From Hippopus hippopus (Eukaryota > Mollusca > Bivalvia > Cardiida > Cardiidae), in NCBI GenBank assembly GCA_946811185.2, contig OX328109.1, positions 2,356,001 to 2,420,000 of the forward strand: a stretch of DNA of 64,000 nucleotides, written 5' to 3'. The notes below the pieces were generated by a model. The model was not told the origin of the DNA, ran no database searches, and saw nothing but the letters and a program-made list of their open reading frames with translations. This document shows, in pieces, positions 33,701-39,211 of this stretch (positions within the stretch are counted from its first letter, which is position 1; each line of letters begins with the position of its first letter). The position numbers and the translations under genes are program-made.

Positions 33701-36700
33701 ATGAGGTGGATTGATCCTTGGACATGCAGAAAATTTACCCAAAATAAACAGTTTTGACCCAGGTCAGCCTACAAGCCAGGTGGCTGAGTCAGTAAGGTAC
33801 AGGACTTGAAACCAGGGTTGTTCACTCAATCCCTAGTTTGGCTGAATTTTTTCCAAGGATTAACCCCATGCTACACACTGTGGAGTTTTAACAACCTGGC
33901 AAAGGTGACGTTTGAAAAATAGTGGGAGAAGGAAAAAAAATGCTGGTAACTAGTGTTGGGCAATCGGTTTAAAATCACAATTGATTATCGCTTTATAATC
34001 AGAAGAGCAAACCAACTAGCTATCAGTTGTACAATCAGTTTCTCTGTTTGACTGAGGTGGCCTTTTTGCTTTAAATACTGATACAATTTATCTACATGAT
34101 ATTAAGTTCATAAAGATGTTATGTTTTGTACTTTAAAAATCAAAGGAAAAACATTACCATTAAAATCTTTGCTTTATTAACCCATTACTACACAATCCCT
34201 ACTTTTAACGACCCTGAGAAAGAAGCCTTTTGAAAACATTGTGGGAAAAGGAGAAAATGCTGGTAACCAGCATTTTCTCCTTTTCCCACAATGTTTTCTA
34301 CTCTTCCAAAGTCAAGTTTCAATTTTTGAATTGCATTTATTTTGTCGTCTGCAAATGCTTTCAATTTGAACAAGTCTAAAATTTTGTCGTTTGGTAAAGA
34401 GTTAATTCCCAATGCTCCCCAAATCGTTCTGTCTGAGAATTTTCCCAAAAATGAATTAAAATTGTACGTTTTGATTTCTCTTTTCTATTCCATATTGTAG
34501 GGAAAGACTCTGAAAATAGAAGGACAGAAATCAACAAGCTGAAAAACCTGCATGATATTCTGATTAATCCAAACAAAAGGTACTGTAGCCAATGAATGAA
34601 TGACTAGTTCATGTTAGCTTGAAAGTTAACCCTTTACCACACAACCCCGACTTTTAACGACCTTGAAAACGAAGCCTTTTGAAAACATTGTGGGAAAAGG
34701 AGAAAATGCTGGTAACCAGCATTTTCTCCTTTTCCCACAATGTTTTCTACCTCTCCAAAAACAAATTTCAATTTTTCATTGACATTTATTTTATCATCTG
34801 CAAATTCTTTTGATTTCGACCAGTCTTAAATTTTGTCGTTTTGTAAAGAGTTAAAGGGAATTTTGTCCATTTTGCCAGTCTTCGGAATTGTAATTATTTG
34901 TTCCCAAAAATTTTCACTTGAGAAGGGACTTTAACTTTGCCCTCTGTCTGTCTGTTCCCCTAACAGCAGCCAACCAGCATTTTCTTCTTTTCTCTCATTG
35001 TTTTCTACCTTATCAAAGACCTAAATCAAGGTTTGACATATATTTGAATTGTTGTCTGCAAATGCTTTCAGTTTGGACCAGTCTAAAATTTAGTTTAGTA
35101 AAGAGTTAATCCATTATAATTTGGACACAATTTTCGACAATTTCTTTGCGTGAAAATTTACAAATGCAATAATTTAACCCTTAGGCTGCTAAGCGTGATT
35201 TACTGACCTTTTGTGGACAGCGTAGATCAAGATCAGACTGCACAGAATGTGCAGTCTGATCTTGGATCTATACTGTCTGATAATGAGATATATTGCCCAA
35301 AACATACCTTCGAAATAGCAAGATTTGGGATTTTACTATCAAATTGAAAATTTCATTGTGGGGCTGCATGAGCGGCGGCACTATGTTTTTATTGGCTTTT
35401 GAAAAGTGCCTGTGGAGGTAGCCATATTGTTTACTATATGGACTTGTTCAGTGTTTTTTTTTAACATACGTGTAAAAATACGGTACTTTCATTACCAGAT
35501 CGAGCCCGTACCAACTTTGTTTTTCTATTTGGACTGATTTTTTTTTTTTTCTAACATGTAAAATACCATACTTTCATTGCTAGATCGATAAAAACCAGAT
35601 CAAATCCCAGAAGGCCCTGAGTTTAAATATTTGTCATGTAGTATCACCATGTGGACCTCTATTAAGTTTGTTCAAGTGATGTCCTTGGTGTTAAAAATTA
35701 ACCCGCTGTAATGTGCCCTATTTCAGAAATAACTGATTAGTGGCGCCATTGATGTTATGCATCAATATTTTGTTGTTTTAGTTATTTAGCAGGATAAGGG
35801 TTAAATAGCCAAGTCCCATTACATCTCACTATATCCTGTAAATCCTCGGGCAGGCGGAATTCTGCCCAGTAGAACTTGGGAGTTACTTTTTGTTGATACG
35901 AAGGTAGATAAGAAAATGACAGTCTAAGATCAGAGTGCAGTCTGATCTTGAGCTGTGCTAGCCAATGAAGCAACTAAAATTATGAAGTACATTGTATGGG
36001 TTAACTCTTTGCCAGATGACAAAATTTTAGACTGGTCCAAATTGAAAGCATTAGCAGACGACAAAATTAAAGTGACTCAAAAATTGAATTTGTTTTGGGA
36101 AGGGTAGAAAACATTGTGGGCAAAGGAGAAAATGCTGGTTACCAGCATTTTCTCCTTTTCCTACAACGTTTTCGAAAGGCTTCTTTCTCAGGGTCGTTAA
36201 AAGTCGGGATTGTGTGGTAAAGGGTTAAACTGAATATATGTATATTACAGACTTCCAATGGCGACTCTCATCAAGTGTGAGCAAGGCCTAGAGAAAATGC
36301 ATTTCTCAAACAAACTGGTATGTTGTTTAAGATTTTTTAACTAACTTTTGTTAATTATTTAATAAATTCTATTTTATAAATTCTTTATCAAACAAAACTG
36401 TATTTCAATAACTCAGAGTAGATTGCTTTTGAAAAGATTGCTGGAAAAGTAACTAGTATATTTTTGCCACATGCTTTCTAACCCATCAAAGACAAACTTT
36501 GTCTTTTAAACCACCTTTGATTTGTTTTCAGCAACTGCCTATAATTTAGACAAAAGTAGAAGTTGGTCATTTAGCTATCTTACATGAAATTTAAAGATGC
36601 CCGTGTACAGCTGGTGAGCAAAAACGCTGTTAAATTTCAAACAATTTAGAATGGTACAGAAATCAGTCCTTTGTGTAAACATGGATAAATTACTGACATA

Positions 36701-39211
36701 TATAGTGTAATTGAAAAAAAGAAACACGGAGATTTGTATTAGAAACCGAACATTGGTCAGAAGAAAACTGGCTGACGATCGAAGCTGTAAACAGTGGCGG
36801 TGCGTCACGGAAATTTATCGTTGGTTTCCGCCTAGAGTCAGATACGGTGTAATTTGCATATAGGCCGCGACCTCCATCTGAAAATCGAGGCTGCAACAGA
36901 GAAGCCTCCATTTTCCTTTGTTTACCTCATTAGACGAAGGGCGAAGGTCAAATATAGTCACGTGACAGAATGCATGATCATCATACGAATCTACCCGAGT
37001 GTATAACGGATATATCGAAAATCTTCGATTCAAAAACCGGAAACGATGAGTCTGTTTACATGGAAGGCCACAACTCAGCGAAATGCATTTTCTATCGACC
37101 GTAATCTAAGCAGCCTTGCAACCGTCAGGCGCAGTATTTGGTATGAAGATATAAGAATGACTATAGTTTGATAAAATGAAGACAAAATGAGTTAAAACTG
37201 GCTGAAAATGAATATAAGGGCCTCTTTAAGGGGTGTTCACCAGAATTTTCTCCTTTTACCACATGCTTTCAAAACCTTCTTCCTCAACATTGTTAAACTC
37301 AGGATTGTGTGGTAAAGAGTTAAGAGTGATTTTTCCTTTCATCACAAAGTATTGAAAAGTGTTCTGCTTCAGTATCCAAATTTGTTTGGATAAGGCACTT
37401 GAAATGAATCAAGTGTGAATGATTACAACTATTTTGCAGTCTAGCTCGATGACCCCACAAGTACACATGTGTCAGCCCCTACTGGATGCTGTTGCCCTCC
37501 ACATGACCTCTCCCACCTTTAACCACACTCTACAGAGGACCTTTGGGCCATCTGTGGCAGCCATCTTTGGAAACCCAATCAGGTATTTTTGCTCTTTGCT
37601 CTAAATGAAATGTACATTTTTAGTGAGAAATACTAGTAAGAGATATTGAAATGTTTATTTCAAGGCTGGTTAGAAGAGCTAGATTTTTAACCATCTAACT
37701 CTAAGATCAGAGTCTATATTCACCAGCTATTGAACCATGCAATAAACTTTCAGACTTCTCCAAATTAAGAGCATTTGCACACAGCAAATGACTTGATTCT
37801 TCTTGAAAGGTTAGAAAGCATTGTGGGAAATGGAGAAAATGCTCGCAAACATACACTTCCAATAACATTATAAACTTCCGGCTACACATAATTTGTCAAA
37901 TAACTTGGAAAAACTTTAAGAAAGTGAAAGAATCAAAGACCAGTGTCTGATAATAATCGTTAATACTATTTAATGTCAAACAGAATTAAGACTGGCAGTT
38001 TTCTGAATTTGATACAGTAGGTTTCTCAAATGGCAATAGTTTCGCAATCTGCACTGACTGAGAGTCTGGCTCAGTTGTTCATGTCTAAATTGTATTACAT
38101 GTATTTTAATTGTGTTTCAAGAGTCCCCAGCCCTCCGCCAAAGCGTAGAAAAGTAGAAAGAAAGAGCAGATTACCCGACATTTTACAAGGGGAGATAGTC
38201 AGACTGGACCACAGATTTAGAATCAAGTTAGACCCAATACAGCATGCTGAATCAAAGGATGTGAATCTTCTCTGTAAACTAGGTAAGGATTGGCTTTTTT
38301 GTTGACTGGGAGATTTTATTCAACTAATCAAATCTGTCAAAACATTTGTCTTTCTCATGTTGTAATGATTTCATTGGTTTGTCTTTTGGCTCTGTACTCA
38401 TCCACTATACTAATGAATGTAGATGGTTGCATTACTCAATATAGATTTACCCTTCCAAAGACAGTTTTCCGCATTTGAGTGACATTTAACTTTTCCTGTG
38501 CAGATGTTTTCAATTTAGAACATACTGGTACTTTAATTGTGTCTTTTGGTAAAGAGTTGATGATACAAATTCTAGGCTTGTGCATATTAAAAACGTGCAG
38601 GTTTTTAATAAAAGTCAGTTCAAGTGATGGGACTTGTCCATGAAATGGTAGAAAATATTTTCAGAAACAGTAAAAAACGATGGTTACTACTTTGATATCT
38701 ACCCTTTCAAAGAAAAACAAATCAAATACTTGAATTTTTTAAATCTGATGTCTTAAAACGTTTCCATTACTATTGAGTCTGAAGTGCTATAGCTAGGTGA
38801 GGAATTAACCCATTGTGACACATCCTGGAGGCTTAACAACCCTGTAAAAGAAGACTTTTGAAAACATTGTGGGAAAAGGAGAAAATGCTGGTAAACAGCA
38901 TTTTCGCCTTTTCCCACAATGTTTTCTGCACTGTTAAAGTCTAGTTCTGTCATTCCAGTCAAATTTTTCATCTACAAATGCTTGCAGTAGGACAAGTCTA
39001 AAATTTTGTGCAATGAAACTGAAATAATGTTGAAAACGTCATTAAACACCAATCAATCAATAAAATTGTGCCATCTGGTAGAGTTGCAATAATGTTTTGT
39101 TATGTATTACAGAAGACCACAACTTACCCAGTGTTCCCCCCATCATCGTAATGATACCACATGACTACCCCCACAGTAGTCCTGAACTAGTCACTTCAAA
39201 AAGAGATTATG
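13970..39211 (+). CDS. MED15: Mediator complex subunit 15 (MED15/ARC105), fifteen exons, 3' partial
   Basis: Fifteen exons join in frame from ATG 13970 (1516 nt, 505 codons plus 1 nt). Residues 1-66 form the KIX domain: MADNDWRSEAFRRKVITQID, then MENHVYNKARSREEYLALVA and RLILHVKDF, as in vertebrate MED15. Residues ~67-280 are low-complexity Q/G/M/P-rich sequence. Residues ~280-505 match the conserved MED15 C-terminal half: a YLDKLKQLSKYIEPLRRMIK helix, NKLKNLHDILINPNKR, QPLLDAVALHMTSPTF, a basic PPPKRRKVERK stretch that could serve in nuclear import, DILQGEIVRLDHRFRI, and LPSVPPIIVMIPHDYP. In other animals MED15 is in the Mediator tail and its KIX domain binds activators such as SREBP. The final ~80 residues (the PFL...LLNTW-type end) are not found in the rest of the window. 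Introns are mostly transposon. Confidence 0.93.
14026..14695. other. MED15 intron 1, unassigned part
   Basis: Overlapping open frames on both strands (~14127-14439) have no recognisable domain. Being next to the first exon, it may hold regulatory sequence. Confidence 0.5.
14696..14931 (+). mobile_element. Family A, complete
   Basis: TTAACCCTTTACCA at left, GTGGTAAAGGGTTAA at right; hairpin with few mismatches. MED15 intron 1. Confidence 0.9.
15040..15464 (+). mobile_element. Family A, two abutting copies
   Basis: 15040-15236 and 15233-15464 share TTAA. The second lacks its last TTAA and ends ~36 bp before MED15 exon 2. Confidence 0.88.
15500..15587 (+). CDS. MED15: MED15 exon 2 (KIX)
   Basis: AT+T gives Ile, then DEAVRTSNTPMTKSSIEMEN and HVYNKARSR. 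Acceptor ttttatttcag, donor gtaagg. A family A copy ends ~36 bp upstream of the acceptor. Confidence 0.92.
16040..16267 (+). mobile_element. Family A, complete but worn
   Basis: TAACCCATTACCACACAATC at left, TTTGGTTGAGAATTAA at right. Confidence 0.85.
16310..16513 (-). mobile_element. Family A, hairpin eroded
   Basis: R end clear; the left arm is diverged (GAAAAGGAAAGAAAGGGTAG), the right arm short. Confidence 0.75.
16536..16700 (-). mobile_element. SINE-1 fragment (minus)
   Basis: Body only: TTAATATTATTTCAGTTAAA through AAAACAATGATCAGGGGTGA. Confidence 0.6.
16780..16905 (-). mobile_element. Possible tRNA-like SINE head (minus)
   Basis: The reverse strand reads AGCAATGTGGTAGAGCATTT, then GACCTGGAGGTCAGGGTCAA, resembling box A and a degraded box B. 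Family unclear. Confidence 0.4.
17022..17073 (+). CDS. MED15: MED15 exon 3 (KIX end)
   Basis: EEYLALVARLILHVKDF plus one base, the third KIX helix. Acceptor ttttttttcag, donor gtaagt. Confidence 0.93.
17103..17127 (+). repeat. G-rich run, quadruplex-prone
   Basis: GCGGGTGGGGGGGTGGGGGG, 30 bp after MED15 exon 3's donor; several GGG blocks on the sense strand of the intron. Confidence 0.8.
17186..17412 (-). mobile_element. Family A, complete
   Basis: TTAACTCTTTACCACTCGAT to GTGTGGTAAAGAGCTAA. 113 bp after MED15 exon 3. Confidence 0.88.
17440..17522. repeat. Family D-like hairpin
   Basis: GTGTAGATCAACATCAGACT / GATCTTTGATCTACACTGTC. Confidence 0.65.
17607..17834 (-). mobile_element. Family A, complete
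   Basis: Hairpin with perfect 33 bp arms; last TTAA mutated to TTAT. Confidence 0.9.
17940..18100 (+). repeat. Partner of the 37065-37215 repeat
   Basis: Shared order: TTTTCAGCCAGTTTTTAACC, TTCTTGTGTCTTCATGCC, GATAGAAAATGCATTTC. Confidence 0.55.
18336..18503 (+). CDS. MED15: MED15 exon 4 (Q/G/M-rich)
   Basis: Asn completed across the junction, then SQRREKQAAMQAMAGG and a Gln/Gly/Met-rich run including ALQNMAMSGAGMNPGQQ. Acceptor ctttcatag, donor gtcagt, phase 1. Confidence 0.92.
18626..18702. repeat. Family D hairpin
   Basis: GATCAGACTGCACGTTCTGTGCAGTCTGATC core, flanked by GGACAGT/ACTGTCC. Confidence 0.78.
18733..18880 (-). mobile_element. SINE-1 fragment (minus)
   Basis: Body only, CACCTATCCATGCTCTCCTG through CACTGGCTGCTTTCCC. 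Confidence 0.65.
18880..19535. mobile_element. Family A cluster of four
   Basis: 18880-18947 (- end piece), 18944-19172 (+, complete), 19180-19350 (+, R end lost) and 19352-19535 (-). MED15 intron 4. Confidence 0.82.
19630..20062 (+). pseudogene. Degenerate non-LTR retrotransposon reverse-transcriptase fragment
   Basis: Frame-shifted remains of an RT palm domain in MED15 intron 4: QTGFIKGR (~19666), LIDLEKAFDSL (~19784), WVNVFYTN...SDFFKIK, then GCRQGDPLSS and IFILCVKILSGK (~19971 on). The order and spacing match L1/Tx1-like LINEs. Stops, frameshifts and a T-run at 19845-19867 show it is dead. Confidence 0.8.
20071..20183 (+). CDS. MED15: MED15 exon 5 (M/Q/P-rich)
   Basis: MMNPQMQMGQPQPRPMMPQL, then HQQRMVGPGGMNRPQLQ. 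Two in-phase donors lie 6 bp apart: CAG|gtacaa, or CAA|gtacgt after 20189 (adds Val-Gln). Acceptor aaatcaacag. Confidence 0.9.
20230..20455 (-). mobile_element. Family A, worn
   Basis: CCAGATGACAAGTTCTTAGA start, diverged hairpin (GTTGGAAAAAGGAG). 46 bp after MED15 exon 5. Confidence 0.7.
20462..20730 (+). mobile_element. SINE-1
   Basis: GCCGAGCCCTGGTAGCACAG head with degraded box B (TCTGAACCCCCAG); tail CCATACAATCTAAC. In MED15 intron 5. Confidence 0.8.
20729..21352 (-). mobile_element. Family A, three copies in one orientation
   Basis: 20729-20886 (right half lost), 20887-21115 (complete) and 21112-21352 (complete, with CTTCTTTCAAAAGA repeated three times in the right flank). Ends 24 bp before MED15 exon 6. 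Confidence 0.88.
21377..21457 (+). CDS. MED15: MED15 exon 6 (Q/P-rich)
   Basis: RQDAFIVTSSQTVPQGQPPQ, then QTAPQAT. Phase 0 on both sides; acceptor tatttgtag, donor gtaagt. A family A copy ends 24 bp upstream, so the branch point may lie inside the MITE. Confidence 0.85.
21500..21667. mobile_element. Family E foldback
   Basis: TTTCACCAACCACTCTTAAG start; inner arms GAAAGTAACACAACTTCTGA / TCAGAAGTTGTGTTACTTTC. 43 bp after MED15 exon 6. Confidence 0.72.
21719..21752 (+). repeat. (TTG)n microsatellite
   Basis: About ten GTT/TTG units. Confidence 0.95.
21783..22075 (-). mobile_element. Family A copy plus fragment
   Basis: 21783-22001 with arms changed in parallel (TTGAGGGAAAAGG and CCTTTTCCTCAA), then an R-end fragment 21998-22075. 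Confidence 0.82.
22228..22257 (+). CDS. MED15: Possible alternative terminal exon of MED15
   Basis: A strong pyrimidine tract and cttccag are followed, in the same phase as exon 6, by GFTLGQTVQ and TAA. Splicing here would give a short KIX-plus-linker product. No AATAAA is obvious nearby. Speculative. Confidence 0.2.
   Translation, partial: GFTLGQTVQ
22554..22734 (-). mobile_element. Family A, shortened R flank
   Basis: CCCTTTACCAGACGATGAAA at left, GTTTGGTGAAGGGTTAA at right. Confidence 0.82.
22934..23040 (+). repeat. Family G fragment
   Basis: TTGGCTGTTTTCGAAGAAAA, CATAGCCCTGATGTTGTCTG; shared with 32333, 54088 and 63083. Confidence 0.6.
23081..23970 (-). mobile_element. hAT-like non-autonomous element with a TTF-type zinc-finger exon
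   Basis: 890 bp bounded by 15 bp inverted repeats CAGGGTTCAATCTAG (23081-23095, 23956-23970). Flanks share AAGAGA on each side, a shortened or imperfect 8 bp-type duplication. The interior holds GGGCCAGTGGCCCATC-type motifs at the left and GC-rich sequence at the right. CAGGG termini and the encoded domain point to the hAT superfamily. Confidence 0.7.
23373..23744 (-). CDS. N-terminal exon of a TTF-type zinc-finger/hAT-related protein (fragment)
   Basis: 123 codons open on the minus strand. An internal Met starts MSATQTQKRIGDFFSGG, the QxxIxxFF-type leader common in hAT-derived proteins. It ends with KKFQTEWLQKPQFPWLRYD, the opening of a TTF-type zinc finger (F-Q-x-x-W-L...F-P-W-L). The Cys/His ligands expected next are absent because a stop or donor follows. 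Either exon 1 of a longer gene whose rest is lost, or an exon captured by the MITE. Confidence 0.55.
   Translation of the reverse strand: MESHSSQLGRFRTYIWLPSPEVCRMHGERYWYSDIHLFTAHERTRWKPAFENMSATQTQKRIGDFFSGGNSAKQAKTQQSAETNGEKQSADGKAGKSYAKKFQTEWLQKPQFPWLRYDYAKKL
23983..24140. repeat. ~75 bp inverted repeat foldback
   Basis: Arms TGAAAGATCG...GAGTGAACATCATCGGTAAT and the reverse (ATTACCGATGATGTTCAC...CGATCTTTCA), 5 bp centre. Begins 13 bp after the hAT-like element. Confidence 0.9.
24146..24585 (+). repeat. Unclassified repeat with inverted TTTATTTCATGCTTT ends, then a family G fragment
   Basis: 24148-24165 and 24420-24437 are inverted copies of TTTATTTCATGCTTT. 24436-24585 matches the family G segment GACACAGTTATG...AAGCAAATGCAG...TTGACACC. 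Confidence 0.5.
24594..24820 (-). mobile_element. Family A, complete
   Basis: Near-perfect hairpin; ends GTTTGGTAAAGAGTTAA; interrupts a family G-like stretch. Confidence 0.92.
25062..25133 (+). CDS. MED15: MED15 exon 7 (putative)
   Basis: TMSFGPTSLGMVRQGQFASG, then LVNQ. 24 codons, phase 0 both sides, donor gtaaat. The acceptor (aaaaattacag) has a poor pyrimidine tract, so this exon may be skipped or spurious; composition fits the Gln/Gly/Met linker. Confidence 0.6.
25344..25866. mobile_element. Family A cluster of three
   Basis: 25344-25494 (+, left arm deleted), 25500-25604 (- half) and 25603-25866 (-, with an extra inserted segment GTGAAAATTCTACTTCTAG). Confidence 0.75.
25949..26202. 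repeat. Family B-related long palindrome with split centre
   Basis: Arms TATATGGCTTGCAACA...GTAAAGTGTCGTCTCGGATC and its reverse (GATCCGAGACGACACTTTAC...GCCATATAAG). About 110 bp of unrelated sequence separates the arms. Confidence 0.8.
26216..26445 (-). mobile_element. Family A, complete
   Basis: TTAACTCCTTACCAAACGAC to GTGTGGTAAAGAGATAA; arms have GGGGGGAAAAGAG changes. Confidence 0.88.
26549..26812 (+). mobile_element. Family B, complete, worn
   Basis: GAGCCTTGCTCTGTGAAAAG at left, CTTTTGCCAGAGAATAAC-type right end. Confidence 0.82.
26817..27038 (+). mobile_element. Family A, degenerate
   Basis: ACAACTATAAGAAAGAAATC and a diverged hairpin; R end GTAGTCTGTAAAGAG. Confidence 0.65.
27064..27544 (-). 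mobile_element. Family A, two copies
   Basis: 27064-27292 (complete) and 27314-27544 (complete, left TTAA lost). Confidence 0.88.
27897..28161 (+). mobile_element. Family B, complete
   Basis: Ends TTGAGCCATGCTCTG / CAGAGCATGACTCAA; both flanks read ATTAAT-like sequence. Confidence 0.88.
28171..28604 (+). mobile_element. Family A, two abutting copies
   Basis: 28171-28378 (most of the right arm deleted) and 28375-28604 (final TTAA lost), sharing TTAA. Directly follow a family B copy. Confidence 0.85.
28680..28998. mobile_element. Family A copy plus inner fragment
   Basis: 28680-28913 (-) then a hairpin-only piece 28914-28998 (+). Confidence 0.78.
29132..29780. mobile_element. Family A cluster of three
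   Basis: 29132-29364 (+), 29361-29556 (-, left arm mostly lost, shares TTAA) and 29580-29780 (+, L flank shortened). Confidence 0.8.
29818..30007. mobile_element. CAGAGCTCCAGATA-ended foldback MITE
   Basis: Terminal repeats CAGAGCTCCAGATAAGAGG / CCTCTATCTGGAGCTCTG and a separate perfect inner hairpin (29878-29941, arms ~30 bp, CTATGTTGTGGGTACTCATT). Flanks share TATATT. Possibly hAT-type. Confidence 0.8.
30070..30185 (-). mobile_element. Family A half-copy
   Basis: Hairpin and L end only; SINE-1 follows. Confidence 0.7.
30186..30400 (+). mobile_element. SINE-1, 5'-truncated
   Basis: Begins within the tRNA-like head (TGGTTTGATTCTCC) and runs to the GATATAAC region, where a family A copy abuts. 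Confidence 0.7.
30398..30628 (+). mobile_element. Family A, complete
   Basis: Inserted next to the SINE-1 GATATAAC sequence; centre of hairpin GCTGGAAAACAGC. Confidence 0.88.
30647..30869 (-). mobile_element. Family A, worn hairpin
   Basis: TTAACTCTTTACCAAATGAC start; arms diverged (TTGTTGGTCAAGGAG). Confidence 0.8.
31000..31210 (+). mobile_element. Family A with symmetrically altered arms
   Basis: Arms read GAGAAATTGCTTGT and ACAAGCAATTTCTC instead of GAGAAAATGCTGGT and ACCAGCATTTTCTC: both arms changed together. Confidence 0.85.
31308..31375 (+). CDS. MED15: MED15 exon 8 (Q/P-rich)
   Basis: QPSPQMGANQPGQGPIQSPL, then QQ and two bases. The acceptor is a tandem NAGNAG (ttcagcag), so the first Gln may be included or omitted. 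Donor gtaggt. Confidence 0.88.
31404..31638 (+). mobile_element. Family A, complete
   Basis: 29 bp after MED15 exon 8; nearly consensus hairpin; TTTGATAAAGAGTTAA end. Confidence 0.9.
31695..31796. mobile_element. Family E half-copy
   Basis: CCCGTATTCACCAACCATTG through AAAAGTAACACACCTTCTGA; the second arm is replaced by family A. Confidence 0.65.
31797..31910 (-). mobile_element. Family A, short
   Basis: Left arm reduced to GAAAACATTGTAACC; ends 29 bp before MED15 exon 9. Confidence 0.7.
31939..32075 (+). CDS. MED15: MED15 exon 9 (S/P/M-rich)
   Basis: SQQQPAGSPMSMMTSPTPQI, then VPSPGQRGSMSSVGAPSPST and ALNTP. Acceptor ggtttccag, donor gtaaat, phase 1. Confidence 0.92.
32333..32730 (+). repeat. 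Family G
   Basis: TAGCTTGACTGTTTTCGAAG, then TTTCACTGAAAATCAAGCAA and GAGCATTGGCACC. MED15 intron 9. Confidence 0.6.
32805..33010 (+). mobile_element. Family A fragments, very worn
   Basis: R-end-like CAATCAGGACAGGTTTAAAA (32835-32870) and CACAGTATGTTCTAGTCTCA (32933-33000). Confidence 0.4.
33063..33194 (+). CDS. MED15: MED15 exon 10 (start of conserved C-terminal half)
   Basis: GNPGSVGASPSPASQAEEQA, then YLDKLKQLSKYIEPLRRMIK and KTED. This Y-x-x-K-L-x-x-L-x-K-Y-I-E-P-L-x-x-M helix is strongly conserved in animal MED15. Acceptor ttttccag, donor gtaagt. Confidence 0.96.
33317..33778 (-). mobile_element. Family B interrupted by SINE-2
   Basis: Pieces 33317-33356 and 33611-33778. Stops in the inner hairpin (CCCAGGTCAGCCT), where a SINE-1 fragment begins. 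Confidence 0.85.
33357..33610 (+). mobile_element. SINE-2, full length
   Basis: tRNA-like head (GGTGGCTTAGTGGTGACC and a GCGATACCCGG box B), body CTTTCTTTCCGGCG...GAAAGCCAGGAAACACG, tail ACAATCAACCAACCAAA. Target duplication TTAATGTATCTCCA at 33343 and 33611 within a family B element. Confidence 0.88.
33772..33865 (+). mobile_element. SINE-1 head fragment inside family B
   Basis: AAGCCAGGTGGCTGAGTCAG, AGGACTTGAAACCAGGG, then TTTTTTCCAAGGATTAA, where a family A fragment starts. Confidence 0.6.
33863..33950 (+). mobile_element. Family A, L half
   Basis: Stops at GCTGGTAACTAGTGTTGGGC, where another element with a TAGTGTTGGGCAATCG-type end takes over (33951-34170). Confidence 0.65.
34177..34405 (+). 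mobile_element. Family A, complete
   Basis: Perfect 33 bp arms; ends GTTTGGTAAAGAGTTAA. 95 bp before MED15 exon 11. Confidence 0.93.
34501..34579 (+). CDS. MED15: MED15 exon 11
   Basis: KDSENRRTEINKLKNLHDIL, then INPNK. Acceptor catattgtag, donor gtactg. Conserved C-terminal block. Confidence 0.94.
34626..34854 (+). mobile_element. Family A, complete
   Basis: 46 bp after MED15 exon 11; perfect arms. With the previous copy it flanks exon 11 in the same orientation. Confidence 0.93.
34968..35109 (+). mobile_element. Family A, right half
   Basis: From AACCAGCATTTTCTTC to AGTAAAGAGTTAA; the left half is absent. Confidence 0.75.
35174..35365 (+). mobile_element. Family D, left part
   Basis: TTAACCCTTAGGCTGCTAAG, then the hairpin GATCAGACTGCACAGAATGT. 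The expected other end (TTAGCAGGATAAGGGTTAAA) appears at 35785-35805, so ~400 bp (35366-35784) may be an insertion. Confidence 0.7.
35366..35784. other. Unassigned insertion-like segment within family D
   Basis: Contains two related stretches (TACGTGTAAAAATACGGTAC and CATGTAAAATACCATACTTT, each followed by CATT...AGATCGA). Confidence 0.4.
35925..35958. repeat. Family D hairpin fragment
   Basis: AGATCAGAGTGCAGTCTGAT only. Confidence 0.5.
36001..36228 (-). mobile_element. Family A, complete
   Basis: TTAACTCTTTGCCAGATGAC to GTGTGGTAAAGGGTTAA, 22 bp before MED15 exon 12. Confidence 0.92.
36251..36317 (+). CDS. MED15: MED15 exon 12
   Basis: LPMATLIKCEQGLEKMHFSN, then KL. Acceptor tatattacag; a family A copy ends 22 bp upstream (36228). 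Donor gtatgt. Confidence 0.94.
36380..36577 (+). mobile_element. Family A, degenerate
   Basis: Hairpin mostly deleted; R end TTAGACAAAAGTAGAAGTTG. 62 bp after MED15 exon 12. Confidence 0.6.
36690..37215 (-). repeat. Unclassified repeat, partner at 17940-18100
   Basis: 37065-37215 reversed matches 17940-18100 (TTTTCAGCCAGTTTT, TGCATTTC and between). The rest (36690-37060) is CpG-richer, holds TCACGTGAC, and has no convincing protein. Confidence 0.5.
37217..37324 (-). mobile_element. Family A, half-copy
   Basis: CACCAGAATTTTCTCCTTTT to GTGTGGTAAAGAGTTAA. Confidence 0.78.
37440..37582 (+). CDS. MED15: MED15 exon 13
   Basis: SSSMTPQVHMCQPLLDAVAL, then HMTSPTFNHTLQRTFGPSVA and AIFGNPI. Acceptor attttgcag, donor gtattt, phase 2. 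Confidence 0.95.
37725..37855 (-). mobile_element. Family A, half-copy
   Basis: R end and left arm only (AAAGCATTGTGGGAAATGGAG). Confidence 0.6.
38122..38282 (+). CDS. MED15: MED15 exon 14
   Basis: VPSPPPKRRKVERKSRLPDI, then LQGEIVRLDHRFRIKLDPIQ and HAESKDVNLLCKL. The basic PPPKRRKVERK run is a candidate nuclear localisation signal. Acceptor gtgtttcaag, donor gtaagg. Confidence 0.95.
38459..38560 (+). mobile_element. Family A, R-end fragment
   Basis: GACATTTAACTTTTCCTGTG to CTTTTGGTAAAGAGTT. Confidence 0.6.
38805..39083 (+). mobile_element. Family A split by a SINE-1 tail
   Basis: 38805-39010 and 39064-39083 (TTGTGCCATCTGGTAGAG), with the SINE piece between. Ends 30 bp before MED15 exon 15. 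Confidence 0.8.
39011..39063 (+). mobile_element. SINE-1 3' end fragment
   Basis: ACTGAAATAATGTTGAAAAC, then ACACCAATCAATCAAT. It interrupts the right end of a family A copy 50 bp upstream of MED15 exon 15. Confidence 0.65.
39113..39211 (+). CDS. MED15: MED15 exon 15 (last one found)
   Basis: EDHNLPSVPPIIVMIPHDYP, then HSSPELVTSKRDY plus one base of Gly. Acceptor gtattacag, donor ggtgagtgg. The 3' part of this exon and its donor are reiterated in the tandem array that follows. Without splicing, the frame stays open through the second unit. Confidence 0.93.

Noticed and set aside
36575..37033. Three short minus-strand frames in a CpG-richer segment
   Set aside because: Part of a repeat with a partner at 17940-18100; no recognisable protein.
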